DNA of 64,000 nt from Gordonia sp. ABSL11-1 (GTDB taxonomy: Bacteria; Actinomycetota; Actinomycetes; Mycobacteriales; Mycobacteriaceae), in assembly GCF_030315685.1 (NCBI RefSeq), contig NZ_JASXSI010000020.1:1-64000 (forward strand), read 5' to 3'. This document shows positions 13,365-22,821 of this stretch, in pieces. The position numbers and the translations under genes are program-made. Positions within the stretch are counted from its first letter, which is position 1. Every line of letters begins with the position of its first letter. The notes under the pieces were generated by a model, which saw only the letters and a program-made list of their open reading frames with translations, did no database searches and had not been told where the DNA came from.

Positions 13365-14921
13365 CTAGACGGCGCGCTGCTTGATGCGCGCGGTGAGTTC
13401 CTGCACGTGGTCATAGACCTTGCGACGCTCGGCCATTTCCTTGCGGATCTTGCGCTCGGCGTACATCACGGTGGTGTGGTCGCGATCGAAGGTCTCACCG
13501 ATTTTCGGCAACGAGAGGTCGGTGAGCTCGCGGCAGAGATACATGGAGATCTGTCGTGCCTGCGCGATCGAGCGGGTCTTGCCCGGCCCGCGCAGTTCTT
13601 CGACCGAGATGTCGAAGTATTCGGCGGTGATCGCGAGGATGCTGGCGGCGCTCACCTCGAGGGTGCCCGAGTTCGGCAGCAGTGCCTGGAGGACGACCTC
13701 CGCGAGGGACTTGTCGAGTTCGGCGTTGTTCAGCGAGGCGAAGGCCGTGACGCGGATGAGCGCGCCCTCGAGTTCGCGGATGTTGCGTTCGATTTTCGAC
13801 GCGATCAACTCGAGCACGTCGTCGGGCACCGCGATGTTGTCCATCTGCGCCTTCTTGCGCAGGATCGCGATCCGGGTCTCCAGATCCGGGGGCTGGACGT
13901 CGGTGATCAGGCCCCATTCGAATCGCGTCCGGAGACGATCCTCCAGAGTCGCGAGTTGCTTCGGCGGGCGATCCGACGACACCACGATCTGCTTGCTGGC
14001 GTTGTGGAGCGTGTTGAAGGTGTGGAAGAACTCCTCCTGGATGCCCTCTTTGCCGATCAGGAACTGGATGTCGTCGACGAGCAGGACGTCGACGTCCCGG
14101 TAGCGGCGCTTGAACGCGACCCGGCGATCGTCACGCAGCGAGTTGATGAAGTCGTTGGTGAACTCCTCGGTCGACACGTACTTCACCCGCATGCCCGGGA
14201 ACAGCCGTTGCGCGTAATGTCCCGCGGCGTGCAGGAGGTGGGTCTTGCCCAGTCCGGACTCGCCCCAGATGAACAACGGGTTGTAGGCGCGGGCGGGTGC
14301 CTCCGCGACGGCGACGGCCGACGCGTGGGCGAAACGGTTCGACGCGCCGATGACGAAGGTGTCGAAGGTGTACTTCGGGCTGAGGTTCGCACTCGACGGC
14401 GATTGCCCGGCCGTCGGACGTTCGGCGAAGTAGGTGGACCAGTCGGCGGCCTCGGGGCCGGCGGGGCGTGGTGATCGCCCGTCGAATCCGACCGGGGCGG
14501 TCGACGGTGCGATACCGGAGGGGACGTCGGCGCTGCCGGTCGGGTTGGTGCCCAGTCCGTCGGGGGTCGGTCCGCCGGCACGCATGCCGTCGAAGCGGTC
14601 GACGACGGGGCTGGTCGGCTCGGGAGCGGGTTCCTCCACGGTTGGCGTCGAGATGCGCACACCGAGGTCGACGGGTTGACCGAGGTGACGGCTGAGCACG
14701 GACCGGATGGTGTCGCGGAGATTGCGTTCGATCTGTTCCTGCACCAGGGGTGTCGGAACCGTGAGAAGGGCGAATCCCTCCGCGAGTGTGAGGGGCTGGA
14801 CGAGGGAGAGCCAGGCCTTCTGCTGACGGGTGAGGGGCTCGTGGTCATGCGCGGCGGAATCGTTGTTCAACTCGGCGACGACGCTCTGCCAGACCTCGCC
14901 GAACGAATCGCGATCACTCAT
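13365..14921 (-). CDS. dnaA: Chromosomal replication initiator DnaA
   Basis: 518 residues from the ATG at 14921; a GTG immediately before it would add one residue. Domain I covers about residues 1-85 (VWQSVVAEL). Domain II is a Pro/Gly-rich linker to about 170. The AAA+ domain III has Walker [12 protein letters not shown], Walker [12 protein letters not shown] and [16 protein letters not shown]. Domain IV carries the DnaA-box-binding signature in [19 protein letters not shown]. It binds oriC and opens it for helicase loading. It is oriented away from rpmH. Two perfect DnaA boxes lie about 110 bases upstream, suggesting autoregulation. Confidence 0.98.
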   Translation of the reverse strand: MSDRDSFGEVWQSVVAELNNDSAAHDHEPLTRQQKAWLSLVQPLTLAEGFALLTVPTPLVQEQIERNLRDTIRSVLSRHLGQPVDLGVRISTPTVEEPAPEPTSPVVDRFDGMRAGGPTPDGLGTNPTGSADVPSGIAPSTAPVGFDGRSPRPAGPEAADWSTYFAERPTAGQSPSSANLSPKYTFDTFVIGASNRFAHASAVAVAEAPARAYNPLFIWGESGLGKTHLLHAAGHYAQRLFPGMRVKYVSTEEFTNDFINSLRDDRRVAFKRRYRDVDVLLVDDIQFLIGKEGIQEEFFHTFNTLHNASKQIVVSSDRPPKQLATLEDRLRTRFEWGLITDVQPPDLETRIAILRKKAQMDNIAVPDDVLELIASKIERNIRELEGALIRVTAFASLNNAELDKSLAEVVLQALLPNSGTLEVSAASILAITAEYFDISVEELRGPGKTRSIAQARQISMYLCRELTDLSLPKIGETFDRDHTTVMYAERKIRKEMAERRKVYDHVQELTARIKQRAV

Positions 14922-15031
14922 CACGGCCTATCACCCGCCATGGGCGCATCACTCATCACTGCCAGGCCTCCTGCCGAGAACTTCGACCAGTTTCGGTCAC
15001 GAGGATGTCACCATGCCGCACTGACGACGAG

Positions 15032-15052
15032 TTGTCCACATAGTTGTCCACA
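15032..15052 (+). promoter_or_regulatory. pair of perfect DnaA boxes upstream of dnaA
   Basis: TTGTCCACA occurs at 15032-15040 and again at 15044-15052 in the same orientation, with starts 12 bases apart. These are the only two exact consensus boxes I found next to the dnaA gene. Their position upstream of dnaA fits autoregulation, or a second origin element on the far side of the gene from oriC. Confidence 0.75.
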
Positions 15053-15148
15053 GCTGTGTACAGATCTGGGTGTACGCGAGTGTTCTTGCGGCCGGAAGGT
15101 CCACTGAATCGTCTCTTTGTTGGCTCTGCGCCGGGTGAGTGCTCCGAG

Positions 15149-15223
15149 GACAGCGCCGAACTGAACAGCGCCGAAGGTAACAGTTTGGGAGTTAACAGTT
15201 TGGAAGTTAACAGAGTGCAGTCC
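15149..15223. repeat. five tandem 15-bp iteron-like repeats
   Basis: Units begin at 15149, 15164, 15179, 15194 and 15209, each opening with AACAG (GACAG in the first). The first two share ACAGCGCCGAA; the third and fourth share AACAGTTTGGNAGTT; the fifth keeps only the opening. The strict period of 15 places successive units on alternating faces of the helix. No known protein site was recognised. Confidence 0.75.
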
Positions 15224-15520
15224 GACCGACAAAGTGAATCGGGGGATTCCATCGATCGATGGAAATGCGGGAATCGCGTCGACCAGCGGGGCGTGTGGGC
15301 GACGTCACCGTCGTCGGTGTTTGCCGCTTCCTCGTTTGATTTGCCGGGTCGTACTCAGTAGTCTCGACTGGTCATCCAGGTTGCGGATTTGCGTGGTGAC
15401 GCCCACGTCACCCCAACCGACGTCAGCTCGGCACCGCTCCTGGATCAGCAGACCAGCAAGAAGGATGTGGGTTGCGCGTGTTTCCGGCGCGACACCACGC
15501 AGGATCACAAGGAGTCACCC

Positions 15521-15664
15521 ATGGCCAAGGGCAAGCGCACCTTCCAGCCCAACAACCGTCGTCGTTCGCGTGTGCATGGCTTCCGTCTTCGGATGCGTAC
15601 CCGCGCCGGCCGCGCCATCGTCAACGGTCGCCGTAGCAAGGGCCGCGCAAAGCTCACCGCCTGA
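15521..15664 (+). CDS. rpmH: 50S ribosomal protein L34
   Basis: 47 residues, [20 protein letters not shown] onward, with the standard L34 core [14 protein letters not shown] and a Lys/Arg-rich composition. AAGGAG ends six bases before the ATG. It is a component of the large ribosomal subunit and heads the conserved rpmH-rnpA-yidD-yidC-jag-rsmG run on this side of the origin. Confidence 0.98.
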   Translation: MAKGKRTFQPNNRRRSRVHGFRLRMRTRAGRAIVNGRRSKGRAKLTA

Positions 15665-15718
15665 GTCGACAGCGACGTCTCCGGCGGTGGTCTCGACCAT
15701 CGCCGGTCGCTGGTATCG

Positions 15719-16192
15719 ATGGTGGCCGCTGCGCATCGGATCTCTCGTGGATCCGACTTCGATCGCACGCTGAAGACCGGTGTGCGGGTGACGACGCGTG
15801 ACCTCGTGGTCCATGTCCTGCCCATGGCGGGATCGCCTGTCCCCGTGCGCGGTTCGTCGGCTGACGTCCGCGGCGGTGTCGTCTCGGCGGACATCGCGAC
15901 CGTCGGTGGTCCCTGGCTCGGCCTGATCGTCAGCAAGGCGGTCGGCAACGCGGTGGTCCGTCACCGCACGGCGCGCCGACTCCGCGCGGCGTTTCGCGAT
16001 TGCGTTCCTCGCTTTCAGATACGCGAGACGATGCTCGTGATCCGGGCGCGTCCCTCGGCCGCCGGCTGCAGCAGTCTCGACCTGGCCGATCAGATCGCCG
16101 ATGCGTTGACCCGGCGTCGTGCGCGTGAGGTGTTCGACGCCGCACGAGCGATACGCCGCACGCACGAGCAGACCGAAACCCAGGTGCCCTGA
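15719..16192 (+). CDS. rnpA: Ribonuclease P protein component
   Basis: 157 residues, slightly longer than the usual 120. It opens AAAHRISRGSDFDRTLKTG and carries the RNA-binding signature LIVSKAVGNAVVRHRTARRLR near residues 78-98. It is the protein cofactor that helps the RNase P ribozyme trim tRNA 5' ends. The TGA overlaps the yidD ATG as TGATG, so the two are translationally coupled. The start at 15719 has no strong ribosome site and lies 54 bases after rpmH, so a slightly different start is possible. Confidence 0.94.
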   Translation: MVAAAHRISRGSDFDRTLKTGVRVTTRDLVVHVLPMAGSPVPVRGSSADVRGGVVSADIATVGGPWLGLIVSKAVGNAVVRHRTARRLRAAFRDCVPRFQIRETMLVIRARPSAAGCSSLDLADQIADALTRRRAREVFDAARAIRRTHEQTETQVP

Positions 16193-16539
16193 TGACCGAC
16201 CCTGATCGGGTAGACGACCGACCCACTCCCCTGCGCCTACTGCATCTGGCGCCACGCCGCGTCGTCGTCTTCCTGATCGAGCTCTACCGCACCTGGATAT
16301 CTCCCCTCCGACTTCCCATCTGCCGCTTCGAACCGAGCTGTTCGACGTACGCGGTCGAGGCCCTGACCCGTCATGGCTTCCTGTACGGCGGATGGCTCTC
16401 GCTCGTCCGACTGCTCAAGTGCGGACCCTGGCACAAGCCGGGATACGACCCGGTGCCCGAGCGCGGGTTCCGCGAACTCTTCACATCCAGTGAACGACAA
16501 GACCGAGAAATGACACCGTCCGAGGTTAGGGGTAACTGA
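16192..16539 (+). CDS. yidD: Membrane protein insertion efficiency factor YidD
   Basis: 115 residues. The family core is intact: VVVFLIELYRTWISPLRLPICRFEPSCSTYAVEAL, with the conserved cysteines in CRFEPSCS, then GGWLSLVRLLKCGPWHKPGYDPVP. The start codon overlaps the rnpA stop, and yidC begins three bases after the stop. YidD is a small peripheral inner-membrane protein that assists YidC-dependent insertion. The C-terminal 20 residues are variable. Confidence 0.95.
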   Translation: MTDPDRVDDRPTPLRLLHLAPRRVVVFLIELYRTWISPLRLPICRFEPSCSTYAVEALTRHGFLYGGWLSLVRLLKCGPWHKPGYDPVPERGFRELFTSSERQDREMTPSEVRGN

Positions 16540-16542
16540 CCC

Positions 16543-17880
16543 GTGCTGAACTTCATCTACTACCCGGTCTCCTGGATCATGTGGGTCTGGCATTGGCTCT
16601 TCAGCCATGTCACGCCCGACAGTCCAGGCGGCAACGGTGTGGCATGGGCGCTGTCGGTGGTGTTCCTCGTGTTCACCCTGCGCGCGATTTTGTACAAGCC
16701 CTTCGTCAAACAGATCCGTACGACGAAGAAGATGCAGGAGATCAATCCTCAGCTCCAGGCGATCCGCAAGAAGTACGCCAAGGATCGCGTGAAGATGACC
16801 GAGGAGATGCAGAAGCTCCAGAAAGAGCACGGCTTCAACCCGCTGCTCGGCTGTCTGCCGATGCTGCTGCAGATCCCCGTGTTCATCGGTCTGTTCCACG
16901 TGTTGCGCTCGTTCAACCGTATGGCGACCGGCATGGGTCAGCTGGGCATGACCGCGGAAGAGACCCGCAGTCTCGGCAACTATGCCTTCAGCCCGGAACT
17001 CGTCCAGAACTTCTTGGATTCTCGTCTGTTCGGTGTTCCGCTGTCGTCGTTCATCACCGAGCCCGTTGCCGAGTTCCAGGCGTTCGTCGAGCCGGGCTCG
17101 CCGATCGATTTCACGCGGAGCCAGATCGCCATCGTGGTGATCCCGATGATGATCATCGCGTCGATCGCGACGCACATGAACTCTCGCGCCTCGGTGGCCC
17201 GTCAGCCGGAGGCGGCTCTGGAGAACCCCCAGACCCGGATGATGAACAACCTCGCGCTGTACATCTTCCCCCTCGGCATCCTCGCGACCGGTCCGTTCTT
17301 CCCCGTCGCGATCCTCCTCTACTGGATGAGCAACAACATCTGGACCTACGGGCAGCAGCACCTGGTGTTCGGTCGCATCGCGAAGGAAGAGGAAGAAGCC
17401 AAGCTGGCCAAGCAGGAGAAGCAGAGGGCAAACGCTCCGAAGCCGGGCGCCCGGCCGGAGGTGACCCGCAAGCAGGCCAAGGCAGGCGATACCGATGCCG
17501 AGGGCGTTGACGACTCCGTGGTGACCGACACGTCCACCGGAGCGTCGTCGACGGGAGCTCAGGCCGGCATCCTCGGCGGTCTGCAGAAGTTCCTCCGACG
17601 GGACGCCGGCACCACCGCGTCGTCGGCGTCTGCTGATGTGTCATCGTCGGCGTCGTCGAGCGTCTCGGACGATGACGCGGCCGCGGATGTCGAGGCGGAT
17701 GCGTCGTCGGCGAAGGCGAGTACGGAATCGGCGGGTGGCTCGTCGGGTGCGAGCTCGGCCGGCACCCGGAGCCCGAACGCGTCGGCCGCGCAGAAGTCGG
17801 GCACCGCACACGTGGCCGGCAAGAACCGCAAGGGTGGCCAGCGCCGACGAAAAGGTGGGCGTCCCGGCGGACGCCATTGA
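16543..17880 (+). CDS. yidC: Membrane protein insertase YidC
   Basis: 445 residues from the GTG at 16543. It has the Gram-positive layout: an N-terminal helix ([17 protein letters not shown]), a second helix ([22 protein letters not shown]), a cytoplasmic helical hairpin rich in Lys and Glu, [21 protein letters not shown], and further membrane segments to about residue 275. The remaining 160 residues are an unusually long Ser/Ala-rich and acidic stretch ending in a basic tail ([15 protein letters not shown]) that may contact the ribosome. It inserts membrane proteins alone or with SecYEG. It is followed by jag. Confidence 0.96.
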   Translation: MLNFIYYPVSWIMWVWHWLFSHVTPDSPGGNGVAWALSVVFLVFTLRAILYKPFVKQIRTTKKMQEINPQLQAIRKKYAKDRVKMTEEMQKLQKEHGFNPLLGCLPMLLQIPVFIGLFHVLRSFNRMATGMGQLGMTAEETRSLGNYAFSPELVQNFLDSRLFGVPLSSFITEPVAEFQAFVEPGSPIDFTRSQIAIVVIPMMIIASIATHMNSRASVARQPEAALENPQTRMMNNLALYIFPLGILATGPFFPVAILLYWMSNNIWTYGQQHLVFGRIAKEEEEAKLAKQEKQRANAPKPGARPEVTRKQAKAGDTDAEGVDDSVVTDTSTGASSTGAQAGILGGLQKFLRRDAGTTASSASADVSSSASSSVSDDDAAADVEADASSAKASTESAGGSSGASSAGTRSPNASAAQKSGTAHVAGKNRKGGQRRRKGGRPGGRH

Positions 17881-17972
17881 CCCGGGAATCCGAGGGCAGC
17901 CACTCCCCTCCCCCGTATGCGCGAGTGGCACACAGGACGTTGGATGAGAAGCAGAGTTAGGTGGAACGTGAG

Positions 17973-18656
17973 ATGACAGCAGAGACCACTGCGCACGAAG
18001 AGCAGGAGATCCGAGAGGACGCCGCAGAGCCCGTGGCGGCCGAGGCGCTCGGCGCCGACGCCATCGACACGGCTGAGGCCGAGAGTGCTGAGGCCGAGAG
18101 TGCTGAGGCTGAGGGCGCTGAGGGTGATGATGAGATCTCGGATGATGATTCCGACTCCGATGATTCTGACGACGACGACGAGCTCGACGACGAGGAGCGT
18201 CTGGTCGAGGAGGGCGAGATCGCCGGCGATTACCTCGAGCAGCTTCTCGATGTCCTCGACTTCGATGGCGATATCGATCTTGACGTCGACGGTGACCGCG
18301 CGATCGTCAGCATCGACGGGGGTGACGACCTGACGAAGCTTGTCGGTCGCAAGGGCGAGGTGCTCGACGCGCTGCAGGAGCTGACGCGTCTCGCGGTGCA
18401 GCAGTCGACCGGTGACCGTAGTCGCCTGATGCTGGATATCGCGCGGTGGCGTGCAGATCGCCGTGACCGCCTCGCCCGACTGGGCACCGAGGTCGCCGAG
18501 CGCGTGCAGAAGTCGGGCGAGCGTGAAGAGCTCGACCCGATGACGCCGTTCGAGCGGAAGATCGTCCACGATGCTGTTGCTGCTGTCGACGGTGTGGTGA
18601 GCGAGAGCGAGGGTGCCGAGCCGAAGCGTCGAGTCGTCGTGTTGCGGTCCAGCTGA
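17973..18656 (+). CDS. jag: Jag/KhpB-type KH-R3H RNA-binding protein
   Basis: About 227 residues from the ATG at 17973; AGGTGGA sits seven bases before it, while a GTG at 17961 lies inside that site. Residues 1-75 are strongly acidic with short AESAE repeats and a run of Asp/Ser. The KH domain follows (IDLDVDGDRAIVSIDG, then LVGRKGEVLDALQELTRLAV with a GRKG variant of the GxxG loop). The R3H domain is near the C-terminus (PMTPFERKIVHDAV). The family binds RNA and influences cell elongation in firmicutes. A strong terminator 29 bases downstream ends the rpmH-yidC-jag unit. Confidence 0.93.
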   Translation: MTAETTAHEEQEIREDAAEPVAAEALGADAIDTAEAESAEAESAEAEGAEGDDEISDDDSDSDDSDDDDELDDEERLVEEGEIAGDYLEQLLDVLDFDGDIDLDVDGDRAIVSIDGGDDLTKLVGRKGEVLDALQELTRLAVQQSTGDRSRLMLDIARWRADRRDRLARLGTEVAERVQKSGEREELDPMTPFERKIVHDAVAAVDGVVSESEGAEPKRRVVVLRSS

Positions 18657-18684
18657 CGTCCGCGACGCAGCAGAAGATCTACAG

Positions 18685-18716
18685 ACAAAGTCCCGGCCGG
18701 GTGGCCGGGACTTTGT
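18685..18716 (+). terminator. strong hairpin after jag
   Basis: ACAAAGTCCCGGCC pairs perfectly with GGCCGGGACTTTGT around the tetraloop GGGT, a 14-bp stem. It begins 29 bases after the jag stop. The GC-rich stem with flanking A and T runs fits an intrinsic terminator of the rpmH operon. Confidence 0.85.
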
Positions 18717-18765
18717 CGTCTCCGACAGAGAGAATTACATGGATGTGGTTTGTGGCAGCCGGTCG

Positions 18766-18781
18766 TGTTTCACGTGAAACG
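18766..18781. promoter_or_regulatory. parS: parS site 1
   Basis: TGTTTCACGTGAAACG matches the ParB target TGTTTCACGTGAAACA at 15 of 16 positions and contains the full 14-bp palindrome. It lies between the jag terminator and rsmG. Confidence 0.93.
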
Positions 18782-18811
18782 CTCTGGGATCGCAGGCCAT
18801 CAGTGAAAGGA

Positions 18812-18827
18812 TGTTTCACGTGGAACA
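18812..18827. promoter_or_regulatory. parS: parS site 2
   Basis: TGTTTCACGTGGAACA matches 15 of 16 positions of the parS consensus. It covers the translation start of rsmG (GTG at 18820) and lies 46 bases from site 1. Confidence 0.88.
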
Positions 18828-19521
18828 GTCCGAGGCATCGGACCATCAGTCCCCTCCCCCGGCGGCCGCAGCGGTGTTCGGCGCGCGTGCAGACTTGGCC
18901 GGCCGCTATCACTCGGCTCTTGCGACCGACGGTGTGACGCTGGGACTGATCGGTCCGCGCGAGGTGCCGCGCCTGTGGGAGCGCCACATTCTGAACTGCG
19001 CAGTTCTCGGTGAGCTCATCACGGATGGCACGTCAGTGGTGGACATCGGAAGCGGGGCCGGTCTGCCGGGAATCCCGCTGGCGATTGCTCGACCCGATCT
19101 GAGCGTGACCCTCGTCGAGCCGTTGCTGCGACGTAGTGACTTTCTCCACCGGATCGTCGGCGAGCTCGGGCTCGATGTCCGCGTTGTGCGAGGACGGGCA
19201 GAGGAGAAGACCGTCCGAGCCGATGTGGGAGGCGCGGATGTGGTGACGTCGCGTGCGGTGGCGCCACTCGAAAGGTTGGCAAAGTGGTCGGCGCCGTTGA
19301 TCACCGAGGGCGGCAGACTGGTCGCCATCAAGGGGTCGTCGGCGGCCGAGGAGATCGAACGGGACAAGGCTCTCGTCGGCCGGACCGGGATCTCGGATCT
19401 GCATGTCGAGACGTGTGGAAGCGACGTCCTCGAGGTGGCGACGACCGCAGTCGTGGGCACTAAGCGGGGTCGCGACGGGCGTGACCGCGCCCGATCGCGA
19501 ACACGGAATCAGAAGGGGTGA
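18820..19521 (+). CDS. rsmG: 16S rRNA (guanine-527-N7) methyltransferase RsmG
   Basis: 233 residues from the GTG at 18820, which has AAAGGA eight bases upstream; the ATG at 18811 would have this site directly against it. The SAM-binding fold shows [21 protein letters not shown] near residues 73-93, followed by [14 protein letters not shown] and [14 protein letters not shown], all typical of GidB/RsmG. It methylates G527 of 16S rRNA; loss gives low-level streptomycin resistance in relatives. The start codon region is part of parS site 2. parA follows on the same strand. Confidence 0.95.
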   Translation: MEQSEASDHQSPPPAAAAVFGARADLAGRYHSALATDGVTLGLIGPREVPRLWERHILNCAVLGELITDGTSVVDIGSGAGLPGIPLAIARPDLSVTLVEPLLRRSDFLHRIVGELGLDVRVVRGRAEEKTVRADVGGADVVTSRAVAPLERLAKWSAPLITEGGRLVAIKGSSAAEEIERDKALVGRTGISDLHVETCGSDVLEVATTAVVGTKRGRDGRDRARSRTRNQKG

Positions 19522-19670
19522 CCGGATTGGTGTGGAGTACTCGGAGGGCGCAGAATAGACGAAAGACCGCTGAATCGTCGGCGGCCACTGATAGCGCCGA
19601 GCTTCCCGATCCGAAACCCCGGGCGGGCCAGAGCGCCGAAGGCTATGAAGTCGGGCGAAGGAGTCCAAGC

Positions 19671-20612
19671 GTGGTCGAACAGGACCCGAGTGTTTCACGT
19701 GAAACGATCCTCGGCGGTGGTTCCCCCACCCCGGGCCAGGGATTCGACGACACACCGATCGGAGCGGCGGCCGCACGGGCGAGTCAGATCTTGACGCCCG
19801 GCGGTGCGGGTGAACTCCCCCGTCCCCAGACGACCCGCATCATCACGATCGCCAATCAGAAGGGTGGGGTCGGCAAGACGACCACAACCGTCAACATAGC
19901 TGCGGGGCTGGCCCTCCACGGACTCGGTGTTCTGGTTATCGATCTCGATCCGCAGGGCAACGCCAGCACCGCACTCGGCATCGACCACCGCGCGCCCGAC
20001 ATCTCGTCGGTCTACGAACTGTTGCTCGGCGAGGTGCGTCTGTCCGACGCCATCCAGCAGAGCCCGAACAACGCCAAGCTCTTCTGCGTCCCCGCGACCC
20101 TCGACCTCGCCGGCGCCGAGATCGAACTCGTGTCGCTCGTCGCTCGCGAGAACCGCCTCCGTAACGCCCTCGATCAGCAGACGCTGACCGACCTCGGAAT
20201 CGACTATGTGCTGATCGACTGCCCACCGTCGCTCGGTTTGCTCACCGTCAACGCCATGGTGGCGGCCAAAGAGGTGTTGATCCCTATCCAGTGCGAGTAC
20301 TACGCGCTCGAGGGTGTGGGTCAGCTACTCCGCAACATCGAACTGGTCCAAGCGCATCTGAATCCGGCGCTCCATGTCTCGACCGTCGTCCTCACCATGT
20401 ACGACGGCCGGACCAAGTTGGCGGATCAGGTCGCTGACGAGGTACGGCGACACTTCGGCGAGAAGGTGCTCCAGACGATCATCCCGCGCAGTGTCAAAGT
20501 GTCCGAGGCGCCCGGATTCGGTATGACCATCATCGAGTACGACCCGGGTTCACGTGGATCGATGAGCTACCTCGACGCCTCGCGGGAACTCGCGATGCGC
20601 GGTGTCAGCTGA
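19671..20612 (+). CDS. parA: Chromosome partitioning ATPase ParA
   Basis: 313 residues from the GTG at 19671, preceded by AAGGAG with seven-base spacing. The frame is open back to 19518, but that stretch lacks a good start. After a 55-residue linker comes the deviant Walker A motif [14 protein letters not shown]. Walker B is in [18 protein letters not shown], and LDPQGNAST is conserved. It forms ATP-dependent dimers on nucleoid DNA that move ParB-bound origins. Codons 7-12 (VSRET) are parS site 3, so the gene carries its own centromere. It overlaps the open frame of parB. Confidence 0.96.
   Translation: MVEQDPSVSRETILGGGSPTPGQGFDDTPIGAAAARASQILTPGGAGELPRPQTTRIITIANQKGGVGKTTTTVNIAAGLALHGLGVLVIDLDPQGNASTALGIDHRAPDISSVYELLLGEVRLSDAIQQSPNNAKLFCVPATLDLAGAEIELVSLVARENRLRNALDQQTLTDLGIDYVLIDCPPSLGLLTVNAMVAAKEVLIPIQCEYYALEGVGQLLRNIELVQAHLNPALHVSTVVLTMYDGRTKLADQVADEVRRHFGEKVLQTIIPRSVKVSEAPGFGMTIIEYDPGSRGSMSYLDASRELAMRGVS
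19691..19706. promoter_or_regulatory. parS: parS site 3, inside parA
   Basis: TGTTTCACGTGAAACG, 15 of 16 to consensus, lies at codons 7 to 12 of parA and is read as VSRET. It is about 880 bases from site 2. Confidence 0.92.
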
Positions 20613-20718
20613 TGTTCGCGCAGTCGACCAGAGTCCGGCGTCAGACGATGCCGTTAGGATCCGACATCGAGATGGTTCGTCTGTCACCGTCATCGACGGT
20701 GGAAGCAGGGAGTGCACA

Positions 20719-21777
20719 GTGGTGAGTCAGCGAGAAGCCGCACAGCGTCGAGGTGGTCTCGGTCGGGGCCTGGCCGCGTTGATCCCGACCGGTCCGCCCG
20801 AGGATGATTCGCCGGGCGGTCCGCGGCTGGGTTCTGCGGCAGCCGACGTGGTGATCGGCAAGGGGCCGACGGCGACGCAGGATCATCCCGGCGCCGCAAC
20901 GAGTTCGTCCGACGGCTCCCCCACCCCGACCGCTGACGAGATGGGCGCGGTCTACCGCGAGATCCCACCGTCGGAGATCCAGCCCAACCCGCAGCAGCCA
21001 CGCTCCGTCTTCGACGAGGAAGCGCTTGCCGAGCTCGTGCACTCCATCAAGGAGTTCGGCCTGCTGCAGCCGATCGTCGTGCGCCGACTGCCCGTCCCGA
21101 CTGCGGACGGCGTGCTCTATCAACTCGTCATGGGTGAGCGGCGCTGGCGTGCCAGTCAGGAGGCCGAACTCGAGGCCATCCCGGCGATCGTCCGGGAGAC
21201 CGCCGACGCCGACATGCTCCGCGACGCGCTGCTGGAGAACATTCACCGCGCGCAGTTGAACCCGCTGGAAGAGGCGGCTGCATATCAGCAGCTGCTCGAG
21301 GAATTCGGCGTCACCCACGAGGAACTGGCCAACCGCCTCGGTCGCTCGCGTCCGCTCATCACCAACATGATCAGGCTGCTGAAGCTCCCGATCCCCGTGC
21401 AACGTCGCGTGGCGGCCGGCGTGCTGTCGGCAGGTCATGCACGGGCGCTGCTGTCTCTCGACATCGGTAGCGAAGCGCAGGAAGCTCTTGCGGCTCGGAT
21501 CGTCGCGGAGGGTCTGTCGGTGCGCGCCACCGAGGAGGCTGTCACTCTCGCCAATCGCGGCGACGACAGCAGTACCGGCCCGTCCTCCTCCCCCGCCAAG
21601 CGACGACCGATGCAGATGCCGGGCCTCCAAGATCTGGCGGAGCGACTCTCCGACCGTCTGGACACGAGGGTTACAGTCAGTCTCGGGAAGCGAAAAGGCA
21701 AGATCGTCGTCGAGTTCGGTTCGGTCGAGGACCTGGAACGGATCGTCGGGGTGATCGACCCTCGAGGGGTCTCGTGA
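20719..21777 (+). CDS. parB: Chromosome partitioning protein ParB
   Basis: 352 residues from the GTG at 20719, which has GGGAG six bases before it; the frame is open to 20602 inside parA. The N-terminus is [20 protein letters not shown], typical of actinobacterial ParB. The CTP-binding ParB domain holds [27 protein letters not shown] and [14 protein letters not shown]. The helix-turn-helix that reads parS is [23 protein letters not shown]. The C-terminal dimerisation region ends [18 protein letters not shown]. ParB loads at parS, spreads as a CTP clamp and recruits condensin and ParA. The three parS sites lie just upstream. Confidence 0.96.
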   Translation: MVSQREAAQRRGGLGRGLAALIPTGPPEDDSPGGPRLGSAAADVVIGKGPTATQDHPGAATSSSDGSPTPTADEMGAVYREIPPSEIQPNPQQPRSVFDEEALAELVHSIKEFGLLQPIVVRRLPVPTADGVLYQLVMGERRWRASQEAELEAIPAIVRETADADMLRDALLENIHRAQLNPLEEAAAYQQLLEEFGVTHEELANRLGRSRPLITNMIRLLKLPIPVQRRVAAGVLSAGHARALLSLDIGSEAQEALAARIVAEGLSVRATEEAVTLANRGDDSSTGPSSSPAKRRPMQMPGLQDLAERLSDRLDTRVTVSLGKRKGKIVVEFGSVEDLERIVGVIDPRGVS

Positions 21778-21918
21778 CCGCGTGAAAATCCGTCACCGGG
21801 CCACCCGGATGATACGTCACAGTGACAGCAGACCAGCAAGGATCGTCGTGAGAGTTCCAAATACATTGCCCGACAGCACTTTCGGACTTTTGCGCATCGT
21901 CTGCTGGGAGTTGTCGGC

Positions 21919-22782
21919 ATGAATCTCGCGGTCACTCGTCTCGACCTCGAATCGTTCGAGTCGTTGCCGCTGCACACCCGCCGCTGTGTCTTCTGGGAAG
22001 TCGATCCGACCTCGTCCACGCATGCCGTCGACACTCAGCTGTTCGGTGATCTCGGGTCATTCGAGAGCGAGTTCGACAAGGAGGCGTGGATCTCTGGACT
22101 GCTCCTCGAATGGGGCACGTGTGGTCAGGTCGCCGTCGACGGAGACACCGGCAATTTCGTCGGTACCGCGTTCTACGCTCCGCCGGGTCGGGTTCCCCGG
22201 TCGCGGCTCTTTCCGACGTCTCCGGTCAGTGCGGATGCGGTCTTGTTGACGTCGATCCGCGCCGAACCCGGTTTCGAGGAGGCGGCACCGATTCTGCTGG
22301 ACAGCGTGCTCACCGATCTCGTGCGCCGCGGCGTTCGTGCCGTCGAGGCCTTCGGCATCGTCCGGACGCCCGCCGAATCTCGGGGTCAAGGATCCCGGGC
22401 CACCGAACCGTCCTCCCCTACACTTCCGGCCTCGCATCCCGAGGACATCACCGAGTTGGGGGCGCTCGAGTCGATCTCCAGTGAACTCAGCTCCTGGGGT
22501 GACGAGGCGATCGTCGAGATCACCCGCGCGATGCATGACAGCCCTCAGTCCGATCTGTGCGTCGACTGCATCATCGATGCGGACTTCTTGAAGGATTCCG
22601 GCTTCGACGTCGTGGCGTCGCATCCCCGTTTCCCGAGGTTCCGTCTTGAACTCGACGAAGGGTTGGGCTGGAAGCACGAGGTCGAGCACGCCCTCGAGAA
22701 CCTGGTGCTGATGGCCGCGATCGACCTCGCCGGACGCGAGCGACCAGCCGCGGTGCCGGTGGGCCTACGCGACCGACGCTGA
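21919..22782 (+). CDS. GNAT-like protein of the parB-cwlM interval
   Basis: 287 residues. The ATG at 21919 has GGGAG eight bases upstream. The first half shows an acetyltransferase-like layout: substrate region, AVDGDTGNFVGTAFYAPPG as the central strands, and DAVLLTSIRAEPGFEEAAPILLDSVLTDLVRRGVRAVEAFG, which resembles GNAT motif A with helix. The Q/RxxGxG/A motif itself is not clear, so activity is uncertain. The position between parB and a convergent cwlM is that of M. tuberculosis Rv3916c, which has no assigned function. It is conserved across Mycobacteriales by gene order. Confidence 0.8.
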   Translation: MNLAVTRLDLESFESLPLHTRRCVFWEVDPTSSTHAVDTQLFGDLGSFESEFDKEAWISGLLLEWGTCGQVAVDGDTGNFVGTAFYAPPGRVPRSRLFPTSPVSADAVLLTSIRAEPGFEEAAPILLDSVLTDLVRRGVRAVEAFGIVRTPAESRGQGSRATEPSSPTLPASHPEDITELGALESISSELSSWGDEAIVEITRAMHDSPQSDLCVDCIIDADFLKDSGFDVVASHPRFPRFRLELDEGLGWKHEVEHALENLVLMAAIDLAGRERPAAVPVGLRDRR

Positions 22783-22821
22783 ACTGATCGGCCGGAGAGG
22801 TCGATTAGCGGGAGAGGTCGG

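Larger units (their letters stand above)
14922..15520. promoter_or_regulatory. dnaA-rpmH divergent regulatory region
   Basis: 599 bases without a credible gene, between the divergent dnaA and rpmH genes. It holds two perfect DnaA boxes (15032-15052) and five 15-bp repeats (15149-15223), described separately, and should hold the promoters of both flanking operons. Short open frames cross the repeats on both strands, but they have no ribosome site or recognisable product. Confidence 0.7.

Noticed and set aside
15149-15223. Repeats as a CRISPR array
   Set aside because: Units are contiguous 15-mers without spacers, and no cas gene is present.
15044-15361. Pentapeptide-repeat protein encoded across the 15-bp repeats
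   Set aside because: Every frame gives 5-residue periodicity automatically. No ribosome site or stable start is seen, and the region is the divergent dnaA-rpmH control region.
18811-18813. ATG as rsmG start
   Set aside because: The AAAGGA site touches it; the GTG at 18820 has proper spacing.
19518-19670. Longer ParA starting at 19518
   Set aside because: The GTG overlaps the rsmG stop with no spaced ribosome site, whereas AAGGAG precedes GTG 19671 at seven bases.
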